A stretch of DNA of 64,000 bases from Adlercreutzia sp910585575 (lineage in GTDB: Bacteria > Actinomycetota > Coriobacteriia > Coriobacteriales > Eggerthellaceae), in NCBI RefSeq assembly GCF_951801035.1, contig NZ_CATOKT010000002.1. One strand, 5' to 3'. Positions 26,159-37,058 of this stretch are shown piece by piece. Numbering within the stretch: the stretch's first letter is position 1; every line of letters begins with the position of its first letter. The position numbers were made by a program, and so were the translations under genes. Below the pieces are notes generated by a model. The model did not search any database and had not been told where the DNA came from. It worked only from the letters and a program-made list of their open reading frames with translations.

Positions 26159-27385
26159 ATGAAGCAAATTTACCTTGATCACGCCTCTACCACGCCGGTG
26201 CGCCCGGAAGTGGTCGAGGCCATGATGCCGTTCTTCACCGAGGAGTTCGGCAACCCCTCGTCCATCTATCCTCTGGGCCAGGAGGCCTCCGATGCCGTGG
26301 CCGAGGCCCGCGAAACCCTGGCCGGCGTCATTGGCGCCAAACCGCGCGAGATTTTCTTCACCAGCGGCGGCACCGAGTCCGACAACTGGGCCCTCAAGGG
26401 CTTTGCCCGCGCCAACGCCGCCAAGGGCAAGCATATTATCACCAGCGCCATCGAGCATCACGCGGTGCTGCACACCTGCGAGGCGCTCGAGCGCGAGGGC
26501 TTCGAGGTTACCTACCTGCCCGTCGACGAGCACGGCCTGGTGTCCGTCGAAGACTTCAAGGCGGCCCTGCGCCCTGATACCATTTTGGCGTCCATCATGT
26601 TCGCCAACAACGAGATCGGCGTCATCGAGCCCATCGCCGAGCTGGCGGCTGCGGCTCACGAGGCCGGCGTGACCTTCCATACCGACGCCGTGCAGGCCTT
26701 CGGCCACGAGCCCATCGACGTGGACGACATGGGCATCGACATGCTGTCCGCCTCCTCGCACAAGATCTACGGCCCCAAGGGTGTGGGTCTGCTCTACGTG
26801 CGCAAGGGCGTGAAGCTGCAGAACCTGATCGACGGCGGCCAGCAGGAGCGCGGCAAGCGCGGCTCCACCGAGAACGTGCCCGGCATCGTGGGCTTTGCGA
26901 AGGCGGCCGAGCTGGCCATGGCCGATCTGGCTCCCGAGCATGATCGCCAGCTGGCTCTGCGCGACCACGCCATCAAGCGCATTCTGGCGGAAATTCCCTC
27001 GGCGAAGCTCAACGGCTCCTGGGAGAGCCGTCTGGCCAATAACGTGAATTTCTCCTTCGAGTTCATCGAGGGCGAGGGCATGCTGCTACAGCTGGCTGCC
27101 CGCGGCATTTGCGTGTCGTCCGGCTCGGCCTGCACGTCCGGCTCCCTGGATCCCAGCCATGTGCTGCTGGCCATCGGGCTGCCCCATGAAATTGCCCACG
27201 GCTCGCTGCGCATGACCATTGGGCGCGACACCACTCAGGAGGACGTGAACTTCGCCGTGGACTCCCTGAAGACCACGCTGGAGAACCTGCGCATGATGAG
27301 CCCGCTCTACGAGGACTTCCAGCAGGGCAAGGTGGAATCGGTCATCGCCACCATGAAGGCCAACGGCTTCCCCTACGCCAACTAG
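26159..27385 (+). CDS. iscS: Cysteine desulfurase IscS/NifS
   Basis: 408-residue PLP enzyme that removes sulfur from cysteine for Fe-S cluster assembly. The sequence shows YLDHASTTPVRPEV, the FTSGGTESDN loop, the PLP Lys in SSHKIYGPKGVG (about 203) and the catalytic Cys loop VSSGSACTSGS. The group cannot be split cleanly between IscS and NifS by eye. It lies directly upstream of the scaffold gene and downstream of the Rrf2-controlled promoter. Confidence 0.95.
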   Translation: MKQIYLDHASTTPVRPEVVEAMMPFFTEEFGNPSSIYPLGQEASDAVAEARETLAGVIGAKPREIFFTSGGTESDNWALKGFARANAAKGKHIITSAIEHHAVLHTCEALEREGFEVTYLPVDEHGLVSVEDFKAALRPDTILASIMFANNEIGVIEPIAELAAAAHEAGVTFHTDAVQAFGHEPIDVDDMGIDMLSASSHKIYGPKGVGLLYVRKGVKLQNLIDGGQQERGKRGSTENVPGIVGFAKAAELAMADLAPEHDRQLALRDHAIKRILAEIPSAKLNGSWESRLANNVNFSFEFIEGEGMLLQLAARGICVSSGSACTSGSLDPSHVLLAIGLPHEIAHGSLRMTIGRDTTQEDVNFAVDSLKTTLENLRMMSPLYEDFQQGKVESVIATMKANGFPYAN

Positions 27386-27453
27386 CAATTCCCGATGCGG
27401 CCCTGCAAGGGGTCCGTCGCCAATGAGAAACCAACGAGAAGGAGATACTTCCT

Positions 27454-27918
27454 ATGGCTATGAACTATTCCGAGAAGGTTATGGACCACTTCTCCAACCC
27501 GCGCAACGTGGGCGAAATTGAGAACGCCAGCGGCTGCGGCACCGTAGGCAACGCGGTGTGCGGCGATATCATGCGTGTCTACCTGGACATCGACGAGAAC
27601 AACGTCATCCGGGACGCCAAATTCAAGACCTTCGGGTGCGGTGCCGCCATCGCCACCAGCTCCATGGCTACGGTGCTGGTGAAGGGCAAGACCGTCCAGG
27701 AGGCCCTCGAAGTGACCAACAAGGCCGTCATGGAGGCCCTCGATGGGCTGCCGCCGGTAAAGGTGCACTGCTCGCTTTTGGCCGAGGAGGCCATCCATGC
27801 GGCCTTGTGGGACTACGCCGAGAAGAACAATCTGGTCATCGAAGGCCTGGAGAAGCCGGTCAGCGACATCTCCGAGCATGACCATCACCACGACATTCCG
27901 GGCGAGGACGACGAGTAG
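27454..27918 (+). CDS. iscU: Fe-S cluster scaffold IscU/NifU-N
   Basis: 154 residues with AGAAGGAGA before the ATG. The three cluster-ligand cysteines occur as AVCGDIM, TFGCGAA and VHCSLL, with the conserved Asp after the first. It accepts sulfur from the upstream desulfurase. The C-terminus is a His/Asp-rich tail (EHDHHHDIPGEDDE) that most IscU proteins lack and that could bind metal. No hscA/hscB/fdx genes follow, so the operon is minimal. Confidence 0.94.
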   Translation: MAMNYSEKVMDHFSNPRNVGEIENASGCGTVGNAVCGDIMRVYLDIDENNVIRDAKFKTFGCGAAIATSSMATVLVKGKTVQEALEVTNKAVMEALDGLPPVKVHCSLLAEEAIHAALWDYAEKNNLVIEGLEKPVSDISEHDHHHDIPGEDDE

Positions 27919-27962
27919 CAGCTGTTTCCAACTTGCCATCTTTCGCAATTATGCTTTCCTCT

Positions 27963-27988
27963 ATCATGTTTAGCAGCTGTGACATGAT
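27963..27988. promoter_or_regulatory. Inverted repeat before hybrid kinase gene
   Basis: ATCATGT and ACATGAT form a perfect 7-base inverted repeat separated by 12 bases, ending 14 bases before the GTG start. It could be an operator; no regulator can be assigned. Confidence 0.35.
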
Positions 27989-28002
27989 GGGGAGAAGGCT
28001 GC

Positions 28003-30654
<2,652 letters not shown>

Positions 30655-30676
30655 GGCCGCAGAACGGCCCCATCGG

Positions 30677-30704
30677 TGTTAAGATAGCCTCCATGTATTA
30701 CTGA
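30677..30704 (+). promoter_or_regulatory. Extended -10 promoter and possible leaderless mini-ORF upstream of metG
   Basis: TGTTAAGAT (30677-30685) is an extended -10. Seven bases later an ATG (30693) opens a three-codon reading frame, Met-Tyr-Tyr-stop. This is the same geometry as at rsmI. The metG leader would then run about 65 bases and carry the ribosome site of metG. Confidence 0.4.
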
Positions 30705-30759
30705 CGGGAAGCCGCAGTGTCATCGGCTGATGCGCTTCCGGATAGGAGACACCCCGGTT

Positions 30760-32334
30760 ATGTCCAAGGGAACTTTTAGCGTCACCACCCCCATCTATTA
30801 CATCAACGCGGCCCCGCACCTGGGCACGGCCTACACCACGGTGGCGGCCGACACCATCTGCCGCTACGAGCGCATGAACGGCTACGACGTGGCGCTGGTC
30901 ACCGGCACCGACGAGCATGGCCAGAAAATTGCCGAGACGGCCGAGAAGAACGGCATGACCCCGCAGGCCTGGTGCGACTCGCTGGCCCCGGCTTTCAAAG
31001 AGGCCTGGGAGCTGCTCGACATCGACTACACCGACTTCGTGCGCACCACCGAGGAGCGCCAGACCCGTACGGTGCAGGATTTCTGGCAGGGGCTCTACGA
31101 CGCCGGCTGGCTGTACAAGGGCGCCTACGAGGGCTGGTACTGCGTGCATGAGGAAACCTACTACGCCGAAAGCGATCTGGAGAAGAACGAGGAAGGCGAG
31201 TTCGTCTGCCCTGACTGCAAGCGCCCGGTGCGCCGCGCCGCCGGCGAGGAGAACTGGTTCTTCAAGCTTTCCGAGTTCCAGGATCGTCTGCTGGAGTTCT
31301 ACGAGGCCCATCCCGATTTCATTCGCCCCGAAAGCCGCAAGAACGAGATCGTTTCCTTTGTGAAGGGCGGCCTGCAGGACCTGTCCATCTCGCGCTCGTC
31401 CTTCGACTGGGGCATCCCGCTGCCCTTCGACGAGGGTCACGTGTGCTACGTGTGGGCCGACGCGCTTCTGGCCTACTTCACCGGCATGGGCTACGACCAA
31501 ATCGAGCGTGGCGACGAGTTCGAGCGCCGCTGGCCCATCCAGTACCACTTCGTGGGCAAGGACATCACGCGCTTCCACTGCGTCATCTGGCCGGCCATGC
31601 TCATGGCCGCCGGCATGCCCGTGGCCCACACGGTGTTCGGCCACGGCTTTTTGCTCACCAAGGGCGAGAAGATGTCGAAGTCCAAGGGCAACGGCCTTAT
31701 GCCGGCCGATTTGGTGAAGGTCTTCGGCGTGGACGCCTACCGCTACTACTTCATGAGCGACGTGCAGTTCGGCCACGACGGCGCCATCTCCATGGAGCGC
31801 ATGGTGCAGGTGTACAACGCCGATCTGGCCAACACCTGGGGCAACCTGGTGTCGCGCGTCACGAACATGACCACGAAGTACTTCGAGGGCCGCGTGCCCG
31901 AGGCCCCGGCTGGCGCGGAGGAGAACCCGCTGCGCGAGATTGCCGACGAGCTGTACGCGGAATACGACGGCTGCATGGCCCAGGTGGACTTTACCGGTGC
32001 CGCCGCGGCGGTGCAGAAGCTGGCCAGCCGCGTGAACCTGTATGTGGAGGAGAGCGCGCCGTGGGCGCTGGCGAAAGATCCGGAGAAGGCCGACGAGCTG
32101 GCCGCGGTGCTGTACAACTGCCTGGAGGCCATCCGCATCATCGCGCTGTATATGGCGCCGTTCATGCCGAACACCTCGGCCGATGTGTTCGGACGCTTGG
32201 GGCTGGGTTCCATCGCGGAGGTAACCGATATCGAGGCCGCCACTACCTGGGGCCAGCTGCCCGCCGGCAATGCTGTGGAAATTGGCGAGCCCCTGTTCCC
32301 GCGCCTGGACGTCGACAATCTTCCGGAACTTTAG
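30760..32334 (+). CDS. metG: Methionyl-tRNA synthetase
   Basis: 524 residues from the ATG at 30760, with AGGAGA about 11 bases upstream. Class I signatures: the HIGH-type element is PHLGTAY (near residue 20) and the KMSKS loop is present as EKMSKSKGN (about 305). A zinc-knuckle remnant CPDC lies near 150. The C-terminal tRNA-binding EMAP domain of longer MetRS is absent, consistent with the short monomeric type. It charges tRNA-Met and heads a run with tatD, a flavoprotein gene and rsmA. Confidence 0.96.
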   Translation: MSKGTFSVTTPIYYINAAPHLGTAYTTVAADTICRYERMNGYDVALVTGTDEHGQKIAETAEKNGMTPQAWCDSLAPAFKEAWELLDIDYTDFVRTTEERQTRTVQDFWQGLYDAGWLYKGAYEGWYCVHEETYYAESDLEKNEEGEFVCPDCKRPVRRAAGEENWFFKLSEFQDRLLEFYEAHPDFIRPESRKNEIVSFVKGGLQDLSISRSSFDWGIPLPFDEGHVCYVWADALLAYFTGMGYDQIERGDEFERRWPIQYHFVGKDITRFHCVIWPAMLMAAGMPVAHTVFGHGFLLTKGEKMSKSKGNGLMPADLVKVFGVDAYRYYFMSDVQFGHDGAISMERMVQVYNADLANTWGNLVSRVTNMTTKYFEGRVPEAPAGAEENPLREIADELYAEYDGCMAQVDFTGAAAAVQKLASRVNLYVEESAPWALAKDPEKADELAAVLYNCLEAIRIIALYMAPFMPNTSADVFGRLGLGSIAEVTDIEAATTWGQLPAGNAVEIGEPLFPRLDVDNLPEL

Positions 32335-32342
32335 GGAGTGAC

Positions 32343-33329
32343 ATGCTAGAAGAAGAACCGATTTTCGAGGACGCGCTGTTCCGCCAGCGGCGCAAGCACG
32401 GGGTGTGGCGCGAGATTGAGGCGCCGGTTATGGAAGGCCCCATTGCCGACACCCATGCCCATGTGCAGATGTTGCGCGACCCGGCTTTGGCCCTGGCCCG
32501 TGCCGGCGCCCATAACGTCGGATTTGTGGAGTGCATCGTCGATCCCTCGGAAGACGGCTTCGGCCCCTTCCAGGCGCTGCCCGGGTGGCTTATGGAGGCC
32601 ACGGGTGCGCTACGCCGCATTACCGGCCACTGCGAGTGCGGCGTGCACGAGGTGGTAGTGGCCGTGCCGCGGGTGCGCATTGCCTGCGGCGTGCACCCCC
32701 ACAACGCCAAGCTCTACACGCCGGAGCTGGAGGCTGCTCTGCGCGCGCATTTGGCTGATCGTCGCGTGAGCGCCCTGGGCGAGATCGGCCTGGACTACCA
32801 TTACGATCTGTCGCCGCGCGAAGTGCAGCAGGAAGTCTTCCGCGCTCAAATTCGCCTGGCGAAGGAGACGGGCCTTCCCATTTGCCTGCATATGCGCGAG
32901 GCCCACGACGACGGCTTTGCCATTCTCAAGGAGGAGGGCTTCCCCGAGGCGGGCACGCTGCTGCACTGCTACAACCTGGATGAGGCCGAGCTGCGCCGCT
33001 GGGTGGATGCCGGCTGCTATATTGCCTTCGGCGGCCCGCTTACCTTCAAGAAGGCCGACGAAGTGCGCGAGGCGGCCAAGATCGTGCCCCTCGACCGCCT
33101 GCTCACCGAAACCGACGCCCCCTATATGACGCCGGAGCCGTTGCGCGGCATTGCCTGCGAGCCGGCTCATACCGTCTGGACGGCCGACCTTATGGCCACG
33201 GTGCGCGGCGCCGAAACGCCCGAGGAGCGTGCGGCGTTCTTCGAGCAGCTGTACGCCAATGCCGTGGGGCTGCTCGATCGCGAGCCGACGGCTTGGCAGC
33301 GCAGCCACGAGGACGGCGCCCATGCATAG
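32343..33329 (+). CDS. TatD-family metal-dependent deoxyribonuclease
   Basis: 328 residues. The metal sites of the TIM-barrel amidohydrolase are visible: IADTHAHVQM (first HxH), ALGEIGLDYHYD (Glu), CLHMREAH, LLHCYN and the late Asp in LTETDAPYMTPEP. It is about 60 residues longer than typical TatD, with an N-terminal extension before the first motif and an insert near 55-90. The metG-tatD-rsmA order is widely conserved. The role is probably 3'-5' DNA trimming or repair. Confidence 0.92.
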   Translation: MLEEEPIFEDALFRQRRKHGVWREIEAPVMEGPIADTHAHVQMLRDPALALARAGAHNVGFVECIVDPSEDGFGPFQALPGWLMEATGALRRITGHCECGVHEVVVAVPRVRIACGVHPHNAKLYTPELEAALRAHLADRRVSALGEIGLDYHYDLSPREVQQEVFRAQIRLAKETGLPICLHMREAHDDGFAILKEEGFPEAGTLLHCYNLDEAELRRWVDAGCYIAFGGPLTFKKADEVREAAKIVPLDRLLTETDAPYMTPEPLRGIACEPAHTVWTADLMATVRGAETPEERAAFFEQLYANAVGLLDREPTAWQRSHEDGAHA

Positions 33330-34401
33330 GGTCATTCTTGCCGGTTCCCCCCGCGCCGCGGGGCGCAGTGCCGCTTTGGCCGACGCACTGTTCAACGCCT
33401 GCATCGACGAATGCCCCGGAGACGGTGTGTCCATCGTTTCGGTGGCCAGCACGCCCGTGGAGCCGTGCGTGGGCTGCGATGCCTGTCGCGCGGTTTCCGA
33501 GGAACCGTTGTTCACGTTCCAGGAAGGCGATCCGCTGCTTCCGGTAGAAACCGTGGTGGCCAGCGAGGCACCATTCCATCACTGCGTTATCGACGACGAC
33601 ATGGCCGAGGTGCGCAAGCACCTGGATGCCGCCGATGAGCTCATCGTGGTGGCGCCGGTGTATTTTGCCAGCGTGCCGGCTCAGCTGAAAGCCCTGCTCG
33701 ATCGTCTGCAGCCCTACTTCTGGACGAACCTGCGCACCTATCCCAAGCGCCCCGCCGTGGTGCACGTGGTGGGGGAGGGCGGCGACCCCCATGGCTTCGA
33801 GCCCATGATCGGCACCTTGCGCTCCGCGCTTTCCGTGGCTGGCTTCCGCATCGAGACCGTGCTTGATTGGGTGGGCAAGATCGACGCCGCGGGCGAGATT
33901 CTGGCCGATGCCGAGGAATACGAACTGGCCTGGGAAGAGGTGGACGACGAAGCCGACGCCTGGCACGCTGCCGAGGGAGGCAGCGCGGCGTGGGACGGCG
34001 ACGATGCCGCATGCCCTGCGGGAGACGATGACGCCGAAGGCGCCGAAGACGACTGGCCCGATGATCTGGCCGATTCGTGGCCGGGTGAGCCCCCTGCCGA
34101 CAGCGGTCTCGCCGGTGCTGCTGGAGCGGGTGGTGCCGCGAGCGGTGCCTCGCAAGAGCGCGCGACCCTTTCGCTTGCTGCCGCACCGAAGGGCGCGGGG
34201 AAGTCGAACTCTTCGGGGGGCTCCTCGAAGGGCAAGGGCGCTGCAGGAAAGCGTTCCGGCGGCAACGGAGGTGCTGGGAAAAACGGCGCCTCGCAGGGCG
34301 GCCGCTCATCATCACGCAAGCCTTCGGGCAAGAGCAACGGCCCGGCCTACGGCCGAAAGAACACGAAGAAGAAGGGCAACGGCCGTGGCGGACGACGCTA
34401 G
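33322..34401 (+). CDS. NAD(P)H/FMN flavodoxin-like oxidoreductase with long disordered tail
   Basis: 359 residues overlapping tatD by 8 bases. Residues 1-190 form a flavodoxin-like NADPH-dependent FMN reductase fold: ILAGSPRAAGRSAALAD binds phosphate, and CVGCDAC is the CxxCxxC seen in iron-sulfur flavoproteins. VVAPVYFASVPAQLKALLDR completes the flavin site. The remaining ~160 residues are unusual: first strongly acidic (Asp/Glu/Trp/Ala, about 200-265), then Gly/Ser/Lys/Arg-rich with no predicted fold. The two opposite-charge blocks could pair or bind nucleic acid (inference). Confidence 0.83.
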   Translation: MHRVILAGSPRAAGRSAALADALFNACIDECPGDGVSIVSVASTPVEPCVGCDACRAVSEEPLFTFQEGDPLLPVETVVASEAPFHHCVIDDDMAEVRKHLDAADELIVVAPVYFASVPAQLKALLDRLQPYFWTNLRTYPKRPAVVHVVGEGGDPHGFEPMIGTLRSALSVAGFRIETVLDWVGKIDAAGEILADAEEYELAWEEVDDEADAWHAAEGGSAAWDGDDAACPAGDDDAEGAEDDWPDDLADSWPGEPPADSGLAGAAGAGGAASGASQERATLSLAAAPKGAGKSNSSGGSSKGKGAAGKRSGGNGGAGKNGASQGGRSSSRKPSGKSNGPAYGRKNTKKKGNGRGGRR

Positions 34402-35386
34402 CACCTTGCCGGTTGAGTTTGCCGACGACGGACGCCTGTCGCCTCTGTCCACCCCGAGCGCCACGCGCGCGGTGCTGGAGGCCCACGGTATCGGCACCAA
34501 ATACACTTTGGGACAGAACTTCCTCGTCAACGATGACGTGCTGAAGAAGATCATCGCTTTGGCCGACGTGCAGCCGACCGACCGCATTCTCGAGGTGGGG
34601 CCCGGCATTGGCACCCTCACCATTGCCCTGCTGAAGCATGCCGCGTCCGTGGTGTCCATCGAGCGCGACCCCGACTTGCCCGCGGTGTTGGCCGACACCC
34701 TCTGGCCCTGGCGCGAGAAGTTCGCCCTTATCGAGAAGGATGCGCTGGACGTTGCCGAGAGCGATATCGTTTCAGCTGCCATGACCTTTGGCGACGGCGA
34801 CGACGCGTCGTCTGTCCTGCCGAACAAACTCGTGGCCAACTTGCCCTATGCGGTTGCCGCCACCGTGGTGCTCGACTACTTCCAGCAGTTTCCTGGTTTG
34901 CAGTCGGCCACCGTGATGGTGCAAAAGGAGGTAGCCGACCGCATGGCGGCTACGGTGGGCACGAAGAACTACGGCGCCTATACGGTGAAGCTGGGGCTCT
35001 ATGCGCGGCCGGCCGGGCGTTTCGCCGTGGGTCCGGGCAATTTCTTCCCGCCCCCGCGCGTCGATTCGGCGGTTATTCGGCTCGATCGGGCAGTACCGCT
35101 TGACGCCGCCGGGGCACCGGCCTCGCCCGAACTGGTGGCGGCCGCCTGCACCATGGCCGACGCCGCCTTCGCCAACCGGCGCAAGACGCTGGCGAACTCT
35201 TGCAAAACCTACTTCGCCGGCCGCAAGGAGCCGGTTGATCTTCCTGCGTTGTTCGAAGCGGCCGCCATCGATCCGAAGCGCCGCGGCGAAACGCTCAATC
35301 AACAGGAATTTCTCGCCCTGGGCGCCGCACTTGTGAAGGTGAGCGCGTCATCCTGCGGCGAAATGCGCGAAAAGGGTGGGCGATAA
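34385..35386 (+). CDS. rsmA: 16S rRNA dimethyladenosine transferase RsmA (KsgA)
   Basis: 333 residues from a GTG at 34385 that overlaps the upstream flavoprotein gene by 17 bases. It dimethylates A1518 and A1519 of 16S rRNA. KYTLGQNFLVND, ILEVGPGIGTLT (SAM motif I), the Asn-Leu-Pro-Tyr active site in LVANLPYAVA and FFPPPRVDSAVIRL are diagnostic. It is slightly longer than E. coli RsmA, with an acidic insert near 135-145. The GH5 gene follows after one base. Confidence 0.96.
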   Translation: MADDASTLPVEFADDGRLSPLSTPSATRAVLEAHGIGTKYTLGQNFLVNDDVLKKIIALADVQPTDRILEVGPGIGTLTIALLKHAASVVSIERDPDLPAVLADTLWPWREKFALIEKDALDVAESDIVSAAMTFGDGDDASSVLPNKLVANLPYAVAATVVLDYFQQFPGLQSATVMVQKEVADRMAATVGTKNYGAYTVKLGLYARPAGRFAVGPGNFFPPPRVDSAVIRLDRAVPLDAAGAPASPELVAAACTMADAAFANRRKTLANSCKTYFAGRKEPVDLPALFEAAAIDPKRRGETLNQQEFLALGAALVKVSASSCGEMREKGGR

Positions 35387-35387
35387 G

Positions 35388-36941
35388 GTGAGCGCGGGTA
35401 AGCACGCGAATGCGGGAAGATCCTCCCGTCTGGGCATTGCCGTTGCGGCCTTGGTTGTGCTGCTTGTGGTGGGGCTGGCCCTCGTCTTCGCTGTGGGGCC
35501 GCTCGATGCGCCTCGCGGTGATAACGGACTTGTGGTTGAAAACGCCCCAACGGGGTTGGCGCAGATCGATCGCGACGATGGTCAAGCCGAGGAGCCGACC
35601 GAAGAGGAGCCGGCGGACCATGGTCAGGAAGCAGCCGTCGCGGTGCCCGGGCCCTCAACAGCCGGCGCGCTTCATGTGGAGGGCGCACAGCTCATGGATC
35701 AGACCAACCGGCCCATTCAGCTGCGCGGCGTGTCGACCCACGGGCTGGCTTGGTACCCCGAGTTTGTGAACGAGCAGCTCTTCCAGGAATTGCGTACCGA
35801 CTGGGGAGCCAACGTCGTGCGCTTGGCGCTCTATCCCGCGGATGAGGGCGGCTATGCTACGGGCGGTGATCGGGACAAGCTGGAAAAGCGGCTGGTCAAG
35901 GGCATCGAGTACGCCACCGCAGCCGATTTGTACGTCATCGTGGACTGGCACACGCTCAGCGACAAGAACCCGTGGTGGAATGCCGAAGACGCCAAGGCGG
36001 TGCTGGGCCGCGTGGCAGAGCGCTTTGCCGATCAGGACAACGTGCTCTTCGAGATATGCAACGAGCCCAACGGGGAGACCACGTGGTCGAACGTGAAAAC
36101 CTACGCCAACGAGATCATTCCCGTCATTCGGGCGGCCAATCCCGATGCCGTTATCATCACCGGCACGCCGAATTGGAGCCAGGACTTAGCCGCGGCAGCG
36201 GCCGATCCCCTCGACTTCGACAACGTCATGTACTCGCTGCACTTCTACGCGGCCACCCACCAGCAAGAGCTGCGCGACACGCTCAAGCAAGCTGTCGAGG
36301 GGGGACTGCCGGTGTTCGTCACCGAGTTCGGCATTTGCGAGGCGTCCGGCGACGGAAAGATCGACTACGACTCGGCCGATGCCTGGGTGCAGCTGATGGA
36401 CGAGCTGAATGTGAGCTACGTGTGCTGGAACCTCTCCAACAAAAAGGAGGCTGCAGCACTCATCAAGGCCAGCTCCAAGAAGACGGCGGGCTTTACAGTC
36501 GATGACCTCAGCAAAGAGGGCCGTTGGCTTGTGGAGACGCTGCGGGCGCCGGGGTTCGACCAAGAGGCCTTACGCCTTGCCGATGCCCCGAAGAAGGACA
36601 ACGAGGCCGGGGCGTCTTTTATGCTCGCTTCCGACGATACGCTGCAGTGGACGGCCGCGCTCTCGGAAAGCTGGCAAGAGGGGGGCAAGACGAACTTCCT
36701 GTACGAGCTGACGGCCGATAACTACAGCGCCGCGCTCGATGGCTGGTCGCTGACGATCCCCTTCAGCGCCGCTGTGACCGTAACGGACAGTTGGGGCTGC
36801 GAAGTGACGGTGCAGGGCAGTGTGGTAACCCTGAGCAACGCCTCCTACAACGGTGCGGTGGCCACCGGAGGCTCCGTGGGCGATGTGGGATTTATCGTGC
36901 AGGGGCCGGCCAGTTTAGCCGTTGTGGAGAACCCGTCGTAG
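35388..36941 (+). CDS. Membrane-anchored GH5 endoglucanase-like enzyme
   Basis: 517 residues from a GTG at 35388, 1 base after rsmA. An N-terminal hydrophobic anchor (about 14-38) and an acidic linker precede a GH5 barrel (about 90-390). The acid/base Glu is in EICNEPNGE (about 225) and the nucleophile Glu in FVTEFGIC (about 312); VRLALYP and YSLHFYAATH are further GH5 motifs. A C-terminal beta-rich region (about 415-505) resembles a cellulose-binding module. Bacillus-type beta-1,4-glucanases are the nearest recognisable relatives. It is unexpected in a group regarded as asaccharolytic; the substrate may be host or plant glycan or exopolysaccharide. Confidence 0.87.
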   Translation: MSAGKHANAGRSSRLGIAVAALVVLLVVGLALVFAVGPLDAPRGDNGLVVENAPTGLAQIDRDDGQAEEPTEEEPADHGQEAAVAVPGPSTAGALHVEGAQLMDQTNRPIQLRGVSTHGLAWYPEFVNEQLFQELRTDWGANVVRLALYPADEGGYATGGDRDKLEKRLVKGIEYATAADLYVIVDWHTLSDKNPWWNAEDAKAVLGRVAERFADQDNVLFEICNEPNGETTWSNVKTYANEIIPVIRAANPDAVIITGTPNWSQDLAAAAADPLDFDNVMYSLHFYAATHQQELRDTLKQAVEGGLPVFVTEFGICEASGDGKIDYDSADAWVQLMDELNVSYVCWNLSNKKEAAALIKASSKKTAGFTVDDLSKEGRWLVETLRAPGFDQEALRLADAPKKDNEAGASFMLASDDTLQWTAALSESWQEGGKTNFLYELTADNYSAALDGWSLTIPFSAAVTVTDSWGCEVTVQGSVVTLSNASYNGAVATGGSVGDVGFIVQGPASLAVVENPS

Positions 36942-37058
36942 CACGTGTTCTGCCGCCCCCCGTTTCGTTTTGGTTAACCCTCTGATTGAGGGGCGCGTGC
37001 GGAGCGAGTCGCGGTAACATGGACGCCGACAATCAGCGTTTGCGAGGGAGAGGTGCCC

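Noticed and set aside
33151..33321. Upstream extension of the flavin oxidoreductase frame
   Set aside because: It overlaps conserved TatD sequence; the ATG at 33322 begins the recognisable fold.
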